This document shows positions 34,315-43,509 of a DNA stretch of 64,000 bases, piece after piece. Position numbers and translations under genes: made by a program. Below the pieces are notes generated by a model. That model was not told where the DNA came from. It ran no database searches and worked only from the letters and a program-made list of their open reading frames with translations. The DNA comes from Propioniciclava soli. GTDB taxonomy: Bacteria > Actinomycetota > Actinomycetes > Propionibacteriales > Propionibacteriaceae. The stretch lies in NCBI RefSeq assembly GCF_014858005.1, contig NZ_JACYOT010000001.1, positions 434,001 to 498,000 on the forward strand. Reading direction: 5' to 3'. The first letter of the stretch is position 1. Every line of letters starts with the position of its first letter.

Positions 34315-35727
34315 TCAGTTGCGGACGCCGCCCTCGTCGAGCAGGTCGACGTCCTCGATCCGGGTCGGCCGCTGGCGCAGGGCCTTGTTCACGAGGAACG
34401 TGATGAAGCCGAGCACCGCGCCGATCGCGATGAGCACCAGCGCGATGGTGAACTGCTCCAGGGGGCGTCCGGTCCAGGGCCCGACGAGGTAGAACGTGCA
34501 GAGCCCGGCGACGACGGGCAGCCACGTCGGCGCCCGGAAGTGGCTGTGGGCCACCGTGTCGCGCCGCAGCACGAGGACGGCCACGTTGACGAGGGTGAAC
34601 ACAGCCAGCAGCAACAGGGCGGTGGTGCCGCCGAGCTGGGAGACCTGGCCGACGAACGTGATCAGGGCGATGGCCAGGCCGGTGGTGAACAGGATCGACA
34701 CCCACGGCGTCCGCCGGCTCGGCAGCACGCGGGAGAACACGTGCGGCAGGACGAGCTGGCGGCCCATGCCGTAGAGCAGGCGGGAGGCCATCATCATGTT
34801 GATGAGCGCGGTGTTGGCCACGGCGAACATGGAGATGAACGGGAAGACGGCGCCGAACGGGAGCCCGGGGGCGCCCATCTCGACGACTGTCAGCAGCGGC
34901 GTCGCGCCGGTCTCGGTGAGCTCGCCGATCGGCACGATCGCCACCGCCGTCATGGACACGAGGACGTAGATCACGCCGGTGATGCCGAGGCCGGTCAGCA
35001 TGATCGGCGGGAAGATCTTGGAGGGGTTCTTGGTCTCCTCGGCCATGTTCACCGAGTCCTCGAAGCCGACCATCGCGAAGAACGCCACCGACGTGGCGGC
35101 GGAGAGGGCGAGGAACCAGCCCTTGTCCTGCGGCGTCTCGAACAGCAGCACGCGGCTGAAGTCGGCGCGGCCGCTCGACATCGCGAGGAAGCCCACGAAG
35201 ATCACCAGCAGCAGGCCCGACAGCTCGATGCACGTGAGCACCACGTTGGCCTTGACGGATTCCGCGACCCCGTAGAGGTTGACGCCCATCACGAGCAGCA
35301 TGAACCAGATGGCCACAACCGTCACGATCGTGGGGTCGGTGCCCAGGCCGAAGCCCTTCATGAAGTTCTCGGCGAACGCCCGCGACGCGGTGGCGCTCGA
35401 GGTGATGCCCGACGCCATCACGGTGAACGCGACCATGAACGTCAGGAAGCCGATCCTGAACGCCTTGTGGGTGAACACGGCCGCTCCCCCGGCGTGGGGG
35501 TACTTGGTGACGAGCTCGAGGTAGGAGAAGGCCGTCATCAGCGCCACTGCGAACGCGACCAGGAACGGCAACCAGACCACGCCGCCCACCTCGCGGGCGA
35601 CCGTGCCGGTGAGGGCGTAGATGCCCGTGCCCAGGATGTCGCCGATGATGAACAGCAACAGCAGGCCGGGGCCCATGACCCGCTTCAGCTCCGGTTCGGC
35701 GTGGGGGGTGGTGCTCGGCTCCGCCAT
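34315..35727 (-). CDS. APC-family amino acid permease
   Basis: 470 residues from ATG 35727, with GAGGAG upstream; an upstream in-frame extension lacks support. About twelve helices. The APC substrate-site motif is in the first helix (GDILGTGIYALTG), and FEDSVNMAEETKNPSKIFP in helix 6 is typical of the YfnA/CAT branch. Substrate is probably a cationic or neutral amino acid or an amine. It is flanked upstream by the terminator-like hairpin of the ABC exporter operon and stands as a single gene. Confidence 0.88.
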   Translation of the reverse strand: MAEPSTTPHAEPELKRVMGPGLLLLFIIGDILGTGIYALTGTVAREVGGVVWLPFLVAFAVALMTAFSYLELVTKYPHAGGAAVFTHKAFRIGFLTFMVAFTVMASGITSSATASRAFAENFMKGFGLGTDPTIVTVVAIWFMLLVMGVNLYGVAESVKANVVLTCIELSGLLLVIFVGFLAMSSGRADFSRVLLFETPQDKGWFLALSAATSVAFFAMVGFEDSVNMAEETKNPSKIFPPIMLTGLGITGVIYVLVSMTAVAIVPIGELTETGATPLLTVVEMGAPGLPFGAVFPFISMFAVANTALINMMMASRLLYGMGRQLVLPHVFSRVLPSRRTPWVSILFTTGLAIALITFVGQVSQLGGTTALLLLAVFTLVNVAVLVLRRDTVAHSHFRAPTWLPVVAGLCTFYLVGPWTGRPLEQFTIALVLIAIGAVLGFITFLVNKALRQRPTRIEDVDLLDEGGVRN

Positions 35728-35793
35728 GGCGCGCTCCTCGTCCGTGGGGCCGGGTGGCCCGCCGGTACTCTGCACCTCCCGCTGCGGGTGCGT

Positions 35794-35825
35794 AAAGGGC
35801 CCGCGCGCAATCGTCACGGGCCCTT
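35794..35825 (-). terminator. Probable Rho-independent terminator of the tetR-ABC operon
   Basis: AAGGGCCCG and CGGGCCCTT form a perfect 9-base stem around a 13-base loop (35795-35825). In the minus-strand reading the stem runs into TTTA. It lies 35 bases downstream of the second exporter gene. Confidence 0.55.
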
Positions 35826-35859
35826 AACACGTCCGGCCGTCCGGATCACACCGTCCGGT

Positions 35860-37875
35860 TCAGACCCCGGCGTCCTCCTCGACCGCCCCGGCGAACTGGC
35901 TCGCGTGCAGGCGCGCGTAGCTGCCCTCGGCGGCCAGCAGCTCCTCGTGGTTGCCCTGCTCGACGATGGAGCCGTTCTCCATGACGAGGATCACGTCGGC
36001 GTCGCGGATCGTGGAGAGGCGGTGGGCGATGACGAAGCTCGTCCGGTCGGTGCGCAGGGCCGCCATCGCGCGCTGCAGGAGCAGCTCGGTGCGGGTGTCG
36101 ACCGACGAGGTGGCCTCGTCGAGGATGAGGATGGTCGGGTCGGCCAGGAACGCCCGGGCGATGGTGATGAGCTGCTTCTCACCGGCCGAGACGTTGGAGC
36201 CCTCCTCGTCGATCACCGTGTCGTAGCCGTCCGGCAGCGCGTGGACGAACCGGTCGACGTAGGTCGCGGTGGCGGCGGTGAGGATCTCCTCCTCGGTCGC
36301 GCCCGGGCGTCCGTAGGCGATGTTGTCGCGAATCGTGCCGCCGAACAGCCACGTGTCCTGCAGCACCATGCCCATCCGCGAGCGCAGCTCGGCGCGGGGG
36401 ATGGCCGTGATGTCGACCCCGTCGATCGTGATGCGGCCCTGCTGCACCTCGTAGAAGCGCATGAGCAGGTTCACCAGCGTCGTCTTGCCCGCCCCCGTCG
36501 GGCCCACGATCGCGACCGTCGAACCCGGCTCGGCGACGAGGCTGAGGTGCTCGATGAGCGGCTTGTCGGGGGAGTAGCTGAACGACACGTCCTCGAACGC
36601 GACGCGTCCGCGCAGGCCCCGCGGCAGGGCGGCCGCGTGCTCGGGGGACTGCTCCTCGGCGTCCAGCACCTGGAAGACCCGCTCGGCGGACGCGACGCCC
36701 GACTGCAGCAGGTTCGCCATCGACGCCACCTGGGTGATCGGCTGGGTGAACATGCGGGAGTACTGGATGAACGCCTGGACGTCGCCCAGCGTCATCTGGC
36801 CCGACGCCACCCGGACGCCGCCGACGACGGCGACCGCGACGTAGGAGAGGTTTCCGATGAACATCATCACCGGCATCATCAGCCCGGAGATGAACTGGGC
36901 CGAGAACGCGGCATCGCGGAGCTGGTGGTTGTCGCGCGAGAAGGCCTGCTCCACCTCGCGGCTGCGGCCGAACACCTTCACCAGGGCGTGGCCGGTGTAG
37001 GCCTCCTCCACCTGGGCGTTGACGTCGCCGGTCGACTTCCACATGTCGGCGAACTTGCCCTGCGCGCGGCGTCCGATGAGGATGGCGGCGCCCAGCGAGA
37101 TCGGCACGGCCACCAGGGCGATGACCGCCAGCACCGGGGAGACCCAGAACATCATGCCGAGGACGCCGACCAGCATGAGCAGGTTGGTGAGCAGCTGGCT
37201 CAGCGTCTGCTGTAGCGAGGTGGCGATGTTGTCGATGTCGTTGGTGACGCGGCTCAGCAGCTCACCGCGGGGCTGCCGGTCGAAGTAGGACAGGGGGAGC
37301 CGATCGAGCTTGGTCTGGACGTCGCGGCGCATCCGGTACACCGAGTTCTGCACGACGTCGTTGAGGATCCAGCCGGCCGCCCACGTGAAGGCGCCGCCGA
37401 TGACGGCCAGGCCCAGCGCGAGCCAGGCCACCTGGGCAACGGCCGTCCAGTCCACGCCCACGCCGGGCGTGATGCCCGGCATGCCCGTCAGCATGTCGGC
37501 GAAGGTGTTCTCGCCGGCGGCGCGCAGCTGGGCGATGGCCTGCTCGAGCGTGATGCCGGCGGGCAGGTTCTTGCCGATGAGGCCCTCGAACAGGTGGTCC
37601 GTCATCGCGCCGAGCACGCGGGGCTGGACGACGTTGGCGAGCACACCGATGGCGGTGAGCACGACGACGATCCCGATCTTGCCCCGCTCGGGGCGCAACT
37701 GGCCGAGCAGGCGGCGCAGCGACGGGCCGAAGTTGATGGCCTTCTCGACGGGTCCCTGGGCCATGGGGCCGTGGCCGCGGGACTGGGGGCCGTGCTTGGG
37801 GCGCTCGGGGGCGTCCACGACGCGGCCGTCGTCCGACGTCGGTTGGGACGCCTCGGGCTGCTTGTTCTTGCTCAT
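35860..37875 (-). CDS. ABC exporter half-transporter, catalytic-type subunit
   Basis: 671 residues from ATG 37875, overlapping the upstream subunit (ATGA). A 50-residue charged N terminus precedes six helices with an inserted extracellular segment of about 35 residues after the first helix. The ATPase domain has Walker A GPTGAGKT, signature VSAGEKQLI and Walker B ILILDEATSSVD with a normal catalytic Glu. With the other subunit it forms a heterodimeric type IV exporter of the MdlAB/BmrCD/TM287-288 kind. Probable substrates are drugs, lipids or peptides. A TetR repressor heads the operon. Confidence 0.92.
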   Translation of the reverse strand: MSKNKQPEASQPTSDDGRVVDAPERPKHGPQSRGHGPMAQGPVEKAINFGPSLRRLLGQLRPERGKIGIVVVLTAIGVLANVVQPRVLGAMTDHLFEGLIGKNLPAGITLEQAIAQLRAAGENTFADMLTGMPGITPGVGVDWTAVAQVAWLALGLAVIGGAFTWAAGWILNDVVQNSVYRMRRDVQTKLDRLPLSYFDRQPRGELLSRVTNDIDNIATSLQQTLSQLLTNLLMLVGVLGMMFWVSPVLAVIALVAVPISLGAAILIGRRAQGKFADMWKSTGDVNAQVEEAYTGHALVKVFGRSREVEQAFSRDNHQLRDAAFSAQFISGLMMPVMMFIGNLSYVAVAVVGGVRVASGQMTLGDVQAFIQYSRMFTQPITQVASMANLLQSGVASAERVFQVLDAEEQSPEHAAALPRGLRGRVAFEDVSFSYSPDKPLIEHLSLVAEPGSTVAIVGPTGAGKTTLVNLLMRFYEVQQGRITIDGVDITAIPRAELRSRMGMVLQDTWLFGGTIRDNIAYGRPGATEEEILTAATATYVDRFVHALPDGYDTVIDEEGSNVSAGEKQLITIARAFLADPTILILDEATSSVDTRTELLLQRAMAALRTDRTSFVIAHRLSTIRDADVILVMENGSIVEQGNHEELLAAEGSYARLHASQFAGAVEEDAGV

Positions 37876-39605
37876 GCCACTTCCTCCGCCTTGAACTGGG
37901 ACTCGACGATCTCGACGTACGTCGGGCAGGTCGCGAGCAGCTGGTCGTGCGTCCCGATGCCGTCGATGCGGCCGTGGTCGAGCACGACGATCTGGTCGGC
38001 GTCGCGGATCGTGGCGATCCGCTGGCCGACGATGACGACGGCGGCGTCCGCCGTCTCGGACGCCAGCGCCGCGCGCAGGCGGGCGTCAGTGGCGACGTCG
38101 AGCGCGGAGAAGCTGTCGTCGAACAGGTACACGTCCGGACGCCGCACGAGCGCCCGCGCGATCGACAGCCGTTGGCGCTGACCGCCGGAGACGTTGGTGC
38201 CGCCCTGGGCGATGGCGGCGTCGAGGCCGCCTTGCATCTTCTCGACGAAGTCGCGGGCCTGGGCGACCTCGAGGGCGTGCCAGAGCTCCTCGTCGGTCGC
38301 CTCCGGGTTGCCGTAGCGCAGGTTGGAGGCCACGGTGCCGGTGAACAGGTACGGCTTCTGCGGCACGAGGCCGATCGCGTTCCACAACACCTCGGGGTGC
38401 AGCTCGCGGACGTCGACGCCGTCGACCCGCACGGTGCCGGCGGTCGCGTCGAACAGGCGGGGGATGAGGTTGACCAGCGTGGACTTGCCCGAGCCGGTCG
38501 AGCCGATGATGCCGGTGGTGGTGCCGGGGGTGACGCGGAAGGAGATGTCCGACAGCACGGGGGCCTCCGCGCCGGGGTAGGAGAAGCTGACGGCGTCGAG
38601 ATCCACCGCACCGTGGTCGATCACGTCGCCGACCGGGTTCGCGGGCGGCACGACCGAGCTGCGCGTGTCGAGCACCTCGCGGATGCGGATGGCGCACACC
38701 TGGGCGCGGGGGGCGATCATCAGCATCATCGTCGACATCATCACGCTCATTAGGATCTGCGTGAGGTACTGCAGGAACGCCGTGAGCTGGCCGATCTGCA
38801 TCTCGCCGGCCTCCACCCGCAGGCCACCGAACCACATGACGCCGACGCTGGAGGCGGACATGACGAGCTGGACGAAGGGGAACAGGGTGAGCATGCGGCG
38901 TCCGACCCGCAGCGACACGTCGGTCAGGTCCCGGTTGGCGGACGCGAACCGCTCGCCCTCGTGCTCCTCGCGGACGAACGCGCGGATGACGCGCAGGCCG
39001 CTGATCTGCTCGCGCAGCACCCGGTTGAGGGCGTCGATGCGCACCTGCATGGCCCGGAACAGCGGCAGCGCCTGCATGAGGATCACGGCGATCACGATGC
39101 CGAGGACGCCGACGGCGACGGCGATCAGCCAGCTCAGCCCGACGTCCTCCCGCAGGGCCATGATGAGGCCGCCGACCATCATGATCGGCGCCTGCACGAT
39201 CATGAAGGCGGTCATCATGACGAGCTGCTGGATCTGCTGGACGTCGTTGGTCGTCCGCGTGATGAGGCTGGGGGCGCCGAAGGTGTTCACCTCGCGCGTC
39301 GAGAACGACAGGACGTGGGAGAAGATGTCGGCGCGCAGGTCGCGGCCGACGTTCATGGCCGTGCGGGCACCGAAGAACACGGCGGCGGCCTGGCCGACGA
39401 TCTGGCCGAACGTGACGGCCAGCATGGTGCCGCCGAGGCTCCAGATGACCGGGATGTCGCCGCGGGCGACGCCCTCGTCGATGATCCGGGCGTTGAGCGT
39501 GGGCAGGTAGAGCGCCGCGGCCGTGGCGATGAGCTGGAACAGCACGACCAGCGCGATCGCCCCGGTGTAGGGCTTGAGATAGGTGCGGAGCAGGGAGAGG
39601 AGCAT
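37872..39605 (-). CDS. ABC exporter half-transporter, degenerate-site subunit
   Basis: 577 residues from ATG 39605, one base overlap with the tetR stop (TGATG). Six helices, then Walker A GSTGSGKS, signature VSGGQRQRLS and Walker B VYLFDDSFSALD. The residue after the Walker B Asp is Asp instead of the catalytic Glu. In heterodimeric exporters such as BmrCD this change marks the non-catalytic site, so the pair is asymmetric. Operon order tetR, this gene, then the catalytic partner. Confidence 0.92.
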   Translation of the reverse strand: MLLSLLRTYLKPYTGAIALVVLFQLIATAAALYLPTLNARIIDEGVARGDIPVIWSLGGTMLAVTFGQIVGQAAAVFFGARTAMNVGRDLRADIFSHVLSFSTREVNTFGAPSLITRTTNDVQQIQQLVMMTAFMIVQAPIMMVGGLIMALREDVGLSWLIAVAVGVLGIVIAVILMQALPLFRAMQVRIDALNRVLREQISGLRVIRAFVREEHEGERFASANRDLTDVSLRVGRRMLTLFPFVQLVMSASSVGVMWFGGLRVEAGEMQIGQLTAFLQYLTQILMSVMMSTMMLMIAPRAQVCAIRIREVLDTRSSVVPPANPVGDVIDHGAVDLDAVSFSYPGAEAPVLSDISFRVTPGTTTGIIGSTGSGKSTLVNLIPRLFDATAGTVRVDGVDVRELHPEVLWNAIGLVPQKPYLFTGTVASNLRYGNPEATDEELWHALEVAQARDFVEKMQGGLDAAIAQGGTNVSGGQRQRLSIARALVRRPDVYLFDDSFSALDVATDARLRAALASETADAAVVIVGQRIATIRDADQIVVLDHGRIDGIGTHDQLLATCPTYVEIVESQFKAEEVA

Positions 39606-40216
39606 CAGGCCTCCTTGGGGCCGGCCAGGCCGCTGAGGGCCAGCTGGGCGAGCGTGTCGGGATCGGTGAGGTCGGACGCCCCGACCAACGGGTGGTGCGC
39701 CCCGAACGAGAGGGCGACGAGGAGGGCCGCCGCGCGTTCCGGGGTGGTGCGCAGGGCGGCGGCGTGGGGGTTGAGCGTGGCGGCGACGTGGGCGAGGACC
39801 TCGCGGTGCAGGGCGGTGAAGTCCGGCCGCGGGCAGGCCGAGCCGTCGGGTTTGTGGGCGGGGCGGGGGGCGTCGGCCACCGCGGGGTGGGGGAACACGG
39901 CGGTGAGCGCGCGGACGTCGTCGAGGTGGTGGAGCATCGTCGTCAGCAGCGCCCGCGTGGTGGTGGGCAGGTCGTCGGACGCGGCGGCGTCCAGCTCGCC
40001 GGTCAGGTGCTCGATCGACAGGGCCTCGGTGAGGCAGGTGTGGATCAGATCGTCCTTGGACTCGAAGACCCGGAAGATCGTGCCCTCGGCCACGCCCGCG
40101 GCCTCCGCGATCTGGCGGGTGGACAGGGTCGGACCATGGGTGCGCAGCAGCGGGAGGGTGGCGTCGACGAGCAGGCGTCGGCGTTCCTCGGGCGGCAGGG
40201 GAGTGGCTCGGGTCAC
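39605..40216 (-). CDS. TetR-family repressor of the ABC exporter operon
   Basis: 203 residues from GTG 40216. The start is chosen because TACGCT ends six bases upstream; another GTG at 40222 touches that box. The TetR DNA-binding domain is clear: LLVDATLPLLRTHGPTLSTRQIAEAAGVAEGTIFRVFESKDDLI (residues about 12-55). The C-terminal ligand-binding domain is diverse as expected. The gene overlaps the first exporter gene, and a perfect palindrome lies just upstream, so autoregulation of an inducible efflux operon is likely. Confidence 0.9.
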   Translation of the reverse strand: MTRATPLPPEERRRLLVDATLPLLRTHGPTLSTRQIAEAAGVAEGTIFRVFESKDDLIHTCLTEALSIEHLTGELDAAASDDLPTTTRALLTTMLHHLDDVRALTAVFPHPAVADAPRPAHKPDGSACPRPDFTALHREVLAHVAATLNPHAAALRTTPERAAALLVALSFGAHHPLVGASDLTDPDTLAQLALSGLAGPKEA

Positions 40217-40222
40217 CGGCAC

Positions 40223-40228
40223 AGCGTA
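40223..40228 (-). promoter_or_regulatory. Predicted -10 box of the tetR-ABC operon (leaderless)
   Basis: TACGCT on the minus strand, six bases before GTG 40216, with the TetR palindrome immediately upstream where RNA polymerase would bind. Confidence 0.5.
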
Positions 40229-40229
40229 A

Positions 40230-40249
40230 GTGAGTGAGCGCTCACTCAC
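40230..40249. promoter_or_regulatory. TetR operator, perfect 20-bp palindrome
   Basis: GTGAGTGAGCGCTCACTCAC is identical to its reverse complement over 20 bases. It sits one base upstream of the tetR -10 box and 91 bases before the divergent AEC permease start, so it could affect both genes. TGAGTGA/TCACTCA arms are common for TetR-family sites. Confidence 0.85.
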
Positions 40250-40340
40250 CAAGCGGGTTGCGCGGTGTTGCCGCGCCGCCCCGCTGGGTTGCCGGTGTGG
40301 GGTGGGAGGAGGGATACCGTCACGGGGAAAGGGGTGCGCG

Positions 40341-41243
40341 ATGGAGATGCTCGTGACGGCGCTGACGCTCATCGCGATCATCGCGCTGGGCCACCTCGTG
40401 AAGCGGATCGGGTGGCTGCAGGCGTCCGACTTCCGGCCCCTGAGCATCATCGCCCTGCGCATCACCCTGCCGTGCGCGCTCGTGACGAGCTTCGACAGCT
40501 TCGAGATCGGGCCGCAGCTGCTGTGGCTGTCGCTGTTCGGGTTCGTCACGGTGGTCGCCGCGCAGGGGGTGTCGTTCCTCGTCGAACGGCGCCGGGGGGC
40601 GCGCGCGCAGGCGTTCGGCGTCCTGAACGTGGGCAGCTTCAACATCGGGCTGTTCGCCATTCCCTACGTCGGGGCATTCCTCGGGCCCGAGGCGATCGTG
40701 GTGGCGTCCATGTTCGACATCGGCAACGCGCTCGCCGGCGCGGGCATCGCGTACGCCTGGGGGCTCGGGCTGGCGTCCGGACGCCCCGCGTCGCTGGGGC
40801 GGTTCGTGCGAACCGTGTTCTCCTCGCCGGTGTTCCTGACGTACCTGGCGCTCGTGGTGATGGGGCTGGCGCGCGTGCGGTTGCCCGACCCGGTGCTGCA
40901 GTTCACCGCCACCGTGGGCGCGGCCAACACCTTCGTGGCGATGTTCATGATCGGGGTGGGGCTCGAGCTGGTGCTCGACCGGCGGGCCTACGGCGACGCG
41001 CTGCGGTTCCTGGCCACGCGGTGGGCCGTGATGGCGGTGGCGGCGTGGGTGCTGTGGTTCGTGCTGCCGTTCGGGCCGGCCGAGAAGGCGATCCTGCTGG
41101 CGCTGCTGTGCGCGCCCATGGCGGCGATGACCTCGGGATTCACCGCCGAGGCGGGCCTCGACGTGCGGGTGTCGACCTTCATGACCACCATGAGCGTGCT
41201 CGTCGCGATCGTCGCGATGCCCGTGGTGCTGTCGCTGCTGTGA
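40341..41243 (+). CDS. AEC-family (auxin efflux carrier-like) permease
   Basis: 300 residues from ATG 40341, preceded by GGGAAAGGGG. About ten helices with a central break typical of AEC proteins: FGVLNVGSFNIGLFAIPYVGAFLGPEAIVVASMFD (residues about 93-127) and LLALLCAPMAAMTSGFTAEAG near the C terminus. Bacterial members transport malate, malonate or other organic acids; the substrate is unknown here. It is divergent from the tetR-exporter operon and shares its operator region. Confidence 0.85.
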   Translation: MEMLVTALTLIAIIALGHLVKRIGWLQASDFRPLSIIALRITLPCALVTSFDSFEIGPQLLWLSLFGFVTVVAAQGVSFLVERRRGARAQAFGVLNVGSFNIGLFAIPYVGAFLGPEAIVVASMFDIGNALAGAGIAYAWGLGLASGRPASLGRFVRTVFSSPVFLTYLALVVMGLARVRLPDPVLQFTATVGAANTFVAMFMIGVGLELVLDRRAYGDALRFLATRWAVMAVAAWVLWFVLPFGPAEKAILLALLCAPMAAMTSGFTAEAGLDVRVSTFMTTMSVLVAIVAMPVVLSLL

Positions 41244-41322
41244 CACCCGGGGCGTGAGGCTCGCGGTGTGACGTGCCTGCTGTGATGTCGCATTCCTGCG
41301 AGAGCGCGGGGCGTGCGTGGGG

Positions 41323-41328
41323 GAGGAT
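41323..41328 (+). promoter_or_regulatory. Predicted -10 box of the ada-alkA fusion (leaderless)
   Basis: GAGGAT ends seven bases before GTG 41336. The surrounding GTGGGGGAGGATGGATGCC closely resembles the sequence before the amidotransferase gene at 57981. Confidence 0.4.
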
Positions 41329-41335
41329 GGATGCC

Positions 41336-42844
41336 GTGATGCCCGCCCGCGAGACCTGCCTCGCCGCCGTCGACAGCCGCGACGCGCGGTTCGACGGGGC
41401 GTTCGTCACGGGGGTCACGTCCACCGGCATCTACTGCCGACCCAGCTGCCCGGCGCGGACGCCGTCGGCCGCGAACTGCACGTTCCATCCCAGCGCCGCC
41501 GCCGCGCAGGCCGCGGGGTTCCGCGCCTGCAAGCGCTGCCGCCCGGACGCCGCCCCCGGCTCGGCGGAGTGGGAGCCCCGTGCCGACGTGACGGCCCGGG
41601 TTGTCCGGTTGATCGCCGACGGCGTGGTCGACCGCGACGGCGTGGCCGGGTTGGCGCGGCGGGTGGGTTACTCCCCGCGCCAGCTCGAGCGCCTCACCCT
41701 GGCCGAGCTGGGCGCCACCCCCATCGGGCTGGCCCGCGCCCAGCGCGCGCACACCGCGCGGCTGCTGCTGCAGACGACCGATCTCGCGATGGCGGACGTG
41801 GCGTTCGCGGCGGGGTTCGGGTCGATCCGGTCGTTCAACGCCACCCTGGTGGCGGCCTACGCGGCGACGCCGTCGGGGTTGCGGGACGCGGGCGGGCCGT
41901 CGGAGGCGGGGGCGTCCGGCACCGGCGCCGTGGGCGGGCGGCTGTTGCGGCTCGACGTGCGGTTGCCGGTGCGCCCACCGTTCTGCGCGACCCACCTGTT
42001 CGGCCACCTGGTGGCCACCGGGGTGCCCGGCGTCGAGGAGTGGCGCGGCGGTGCCTACCGGCGCACGCTGCGGCTGCCCCACGGGCCGGGCATCGCGGCG
42101 CTGACCCCGCGGCCGGACCACGTGGCGGCGACGCTGCACCTGAGTGACCCGCGCGACCTCACCCCCGCCATCGGACGCTGCCGGCGGATGCTCGACCTGG
42201 ACGCCGATCCGGTGGCCGTCGACGCCCTGCTGGCCCGCGACCCGGTGCTGGCGCCGCTGGTCGCCGCCGATCCCGGGTGTCGAGTGCCGCGCAGCGCCGA
42301 TCCCGACGAGCTCGCCCTGCGCGTGGTGCTCGGGCAGCAGGTCTCGACCGCCGCGGCGCGGACGGCCGCCGGGCGGCTGGTGGCGCGGCTGGGGGAGCCG
42401 ATCGCCGACCCCGAGGGCGGCCTGACCCACGTGTTCCCCACCGCGGACGCGGTGGCCGGGGCGTCCGCCGAGGACTACCGCGCGCCGGCGTCCCGGCGGT
42501 TGACGCTCATCCGGCTGGCCGCGGCGTTGGCGTCCGGGTCGCTCGATCTGGGGCCGGGCGCCGACCGCGACGAGGCCCGCGCCGGGTTGGCCGCCCTGCC
42601 GGGCATCGGCCCCTGGACCGTCGAGATGGTCGCGATGCGCTCCCTCGGCGATCCGGACGCCTTCCCCGCCACCGATCTGGGCGTGCGGCGCGCCGCGGCG
42701 GGGCAGGGGCTGCCGGACGGGCGGGCGCTGACCGCCCGGGCCGAGCGCTGGCGTCCGTGGCGGGCGTACGCGACGGTGCACCTGTGGTCCACCCTGGACC
42801 ACGCGATCAACCGCCTGCCCGCCGACCCTGAGGAGGACGCATGA
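41336..42844 (+). CDS. alkA: Ada-AlkA fusion: DNA methyl-phosphotriester acceptor, AraC-type regulator and 3-methyladenine glycosylase
   Basis: 502 residues from GTG 41336 (an ATG follows directly). The N-terminal Ada zinc domain has Cys34, Cys38, Cys65 and Cys68, the same 4-27-3 spacing as E. coli Ada, so Cys34 should be the methyl acceptor. An AraC-type helix-turn-helix follows (about residues 82-182). The C-terminal half is an AlkA-type HhH-GPD glycosylase with LPGIGPWTVEMVAMRSLGDPDAFPATDLG, including the catalytic Asp after FPAT. It should remove alkylated bases and activate transcription after methylation. The next gene, an alkyl-cysteine methyltransferase, overlaps it. Confidence 0.93.
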   Translation: MMPARETCLAAVDSRDARFDGAFVTGVTSTGIYCRPSCPARTPSAANCTFHPSAAAAQAAGFRACKRCRPDAAPGSAEWEPRADVTARVVRLIADGVVDRDGVAGLARRVGYSPRQLERLTLAELGATPIGLARAQRAHTARLLLQTTDLAMADVAFAAGFGSIRSFNATLVAAYAATPSGLRDAGGPSEAGASGTGAVGGRLLRLDVRLPVRPPFCATHLFGHLVATGVPGVEEWRGGAYRRTLRLPHGPGIAALTPRPDHVAATLHLSDPRDLTPAIGRCRRMLDLDADPVAVDALLARDPVLAPLVAADPGCRVPRSADPDELALRVVLGQQVSTAAARTAAGRLVARLGEPIADPEGGLTHVFPTADAVAGASAEDYRAPASRRLTLIRLAAALASGSLDLGPGADRDEARAGLAALPGIGPWTVEMVAMRSLGDPDAFPATDLGVRRAAAGQGLPDGRALTARAERWRPWRAYATVHLWSTLDHAINRLPADPEEDA

Positions 42845-43335
42845 GACACCGCGTGATCGACTCGCCCGTGGGCCCGCTCACCCTCGTGGTGGACGCGAGC
42901 GGCGCGCTGGCGGCGTTGTACACGGCCGACCAGAAGCACTTCCCGGACGCCGCCGCCCTCGGCGAGCGCGACGACACCGTCGCTCCCGACGCGGTCGCGC
43001 AGTTGGCCGAGTACTTCGCGGGGACGCGCACGGCGTTCTCGGTGGAGCTGGCGCCGCGGGGCACGGCGTTCCAACACCGGGTGTGGGACGCCCTCGCCGC
43101 CATCCCCCACGGGCAGACCCGCTCGTACGGTCAGCTGGCCGCCGACCTGGGGTCGCCCGGGGCATCCCGCGCCGTCGGTGCCGCCACGGGCCGCAACCCG
43201 ATCAGCATCATCGTGCCGTGTCACCGGCTGGTCGGGTCCACCGGGGCGCTCACCGGTTACGCCGGCGGCACGGAGCGGAAGCGGTGGTTGCTCCACCACG
43301 AGGGTGCGCTCCCGGGGGCGTCCGGGTTGGGCTGA
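42841..43335 (+). CDS. ogt: Methylated-DNA-[protein]-cysteine S-methyltransferase
   Basis: 164 residues, ATG overlapping the stop of the Ada-AlkA gene (ATGA). The suicide acceptor site is VPCHRLVG with Cys127. The DNA-binding helix is represented by GQTRSYGQLAADLGSPGASRAVGAATGRNP. It repairs O6-methylguanine and O4-methylthymine by moving the alkyl group to Cys127. Together with the upstream gene it makes a two-gene alkylation response operon. The non-coding repeat region begins directly after it. Confidence 0.95.
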   Translation: MRHRVIDSPVGPLTLVVDASGALAALYTADQKHFPDAAALGERDDTVAPDAVAQLAEYFAGTRTAFSVELAPRGTAFQHRVWDALAAIPHGQTRSYGQLAADLGSPGASRAVGAATGRNPISIIVPCHRLVGSTGALTGYAGGTERKRWLLHHEGALPGASGLG

Positions 43336-43421
43336 CGCCCAGTCTCGCTCGTTCAGGCCCGGCTGTCCCTGGCTCGACGGCGGTCGCCGGCGGGGGCGTC
43401 CTTACGTCCGAGCCCGCCGGT

Positions 43422-43509
43422 GTCGACCAGGCGTGCTTGTGCATGGGTCGTCGACGCGAATCCCCCGATTGCCGTCGAGGAGGCGTGCTTGTGCATGGGT
43501 CGTCGACGC
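43422..43509. repeat. 52-base-spaced direct repeat pair
   Basis: Units start at 43422 and 43474. A 29-base core is identical at 43429-43457 and 43481-43509 and includes GCGTGCTTGTGCATGGGTCG. With two mismatches the similarity extends leftward to the GTCGA at each unit start. A degenerate third GTCGA-headed unit starts at 43525. Confidence 0.9.
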
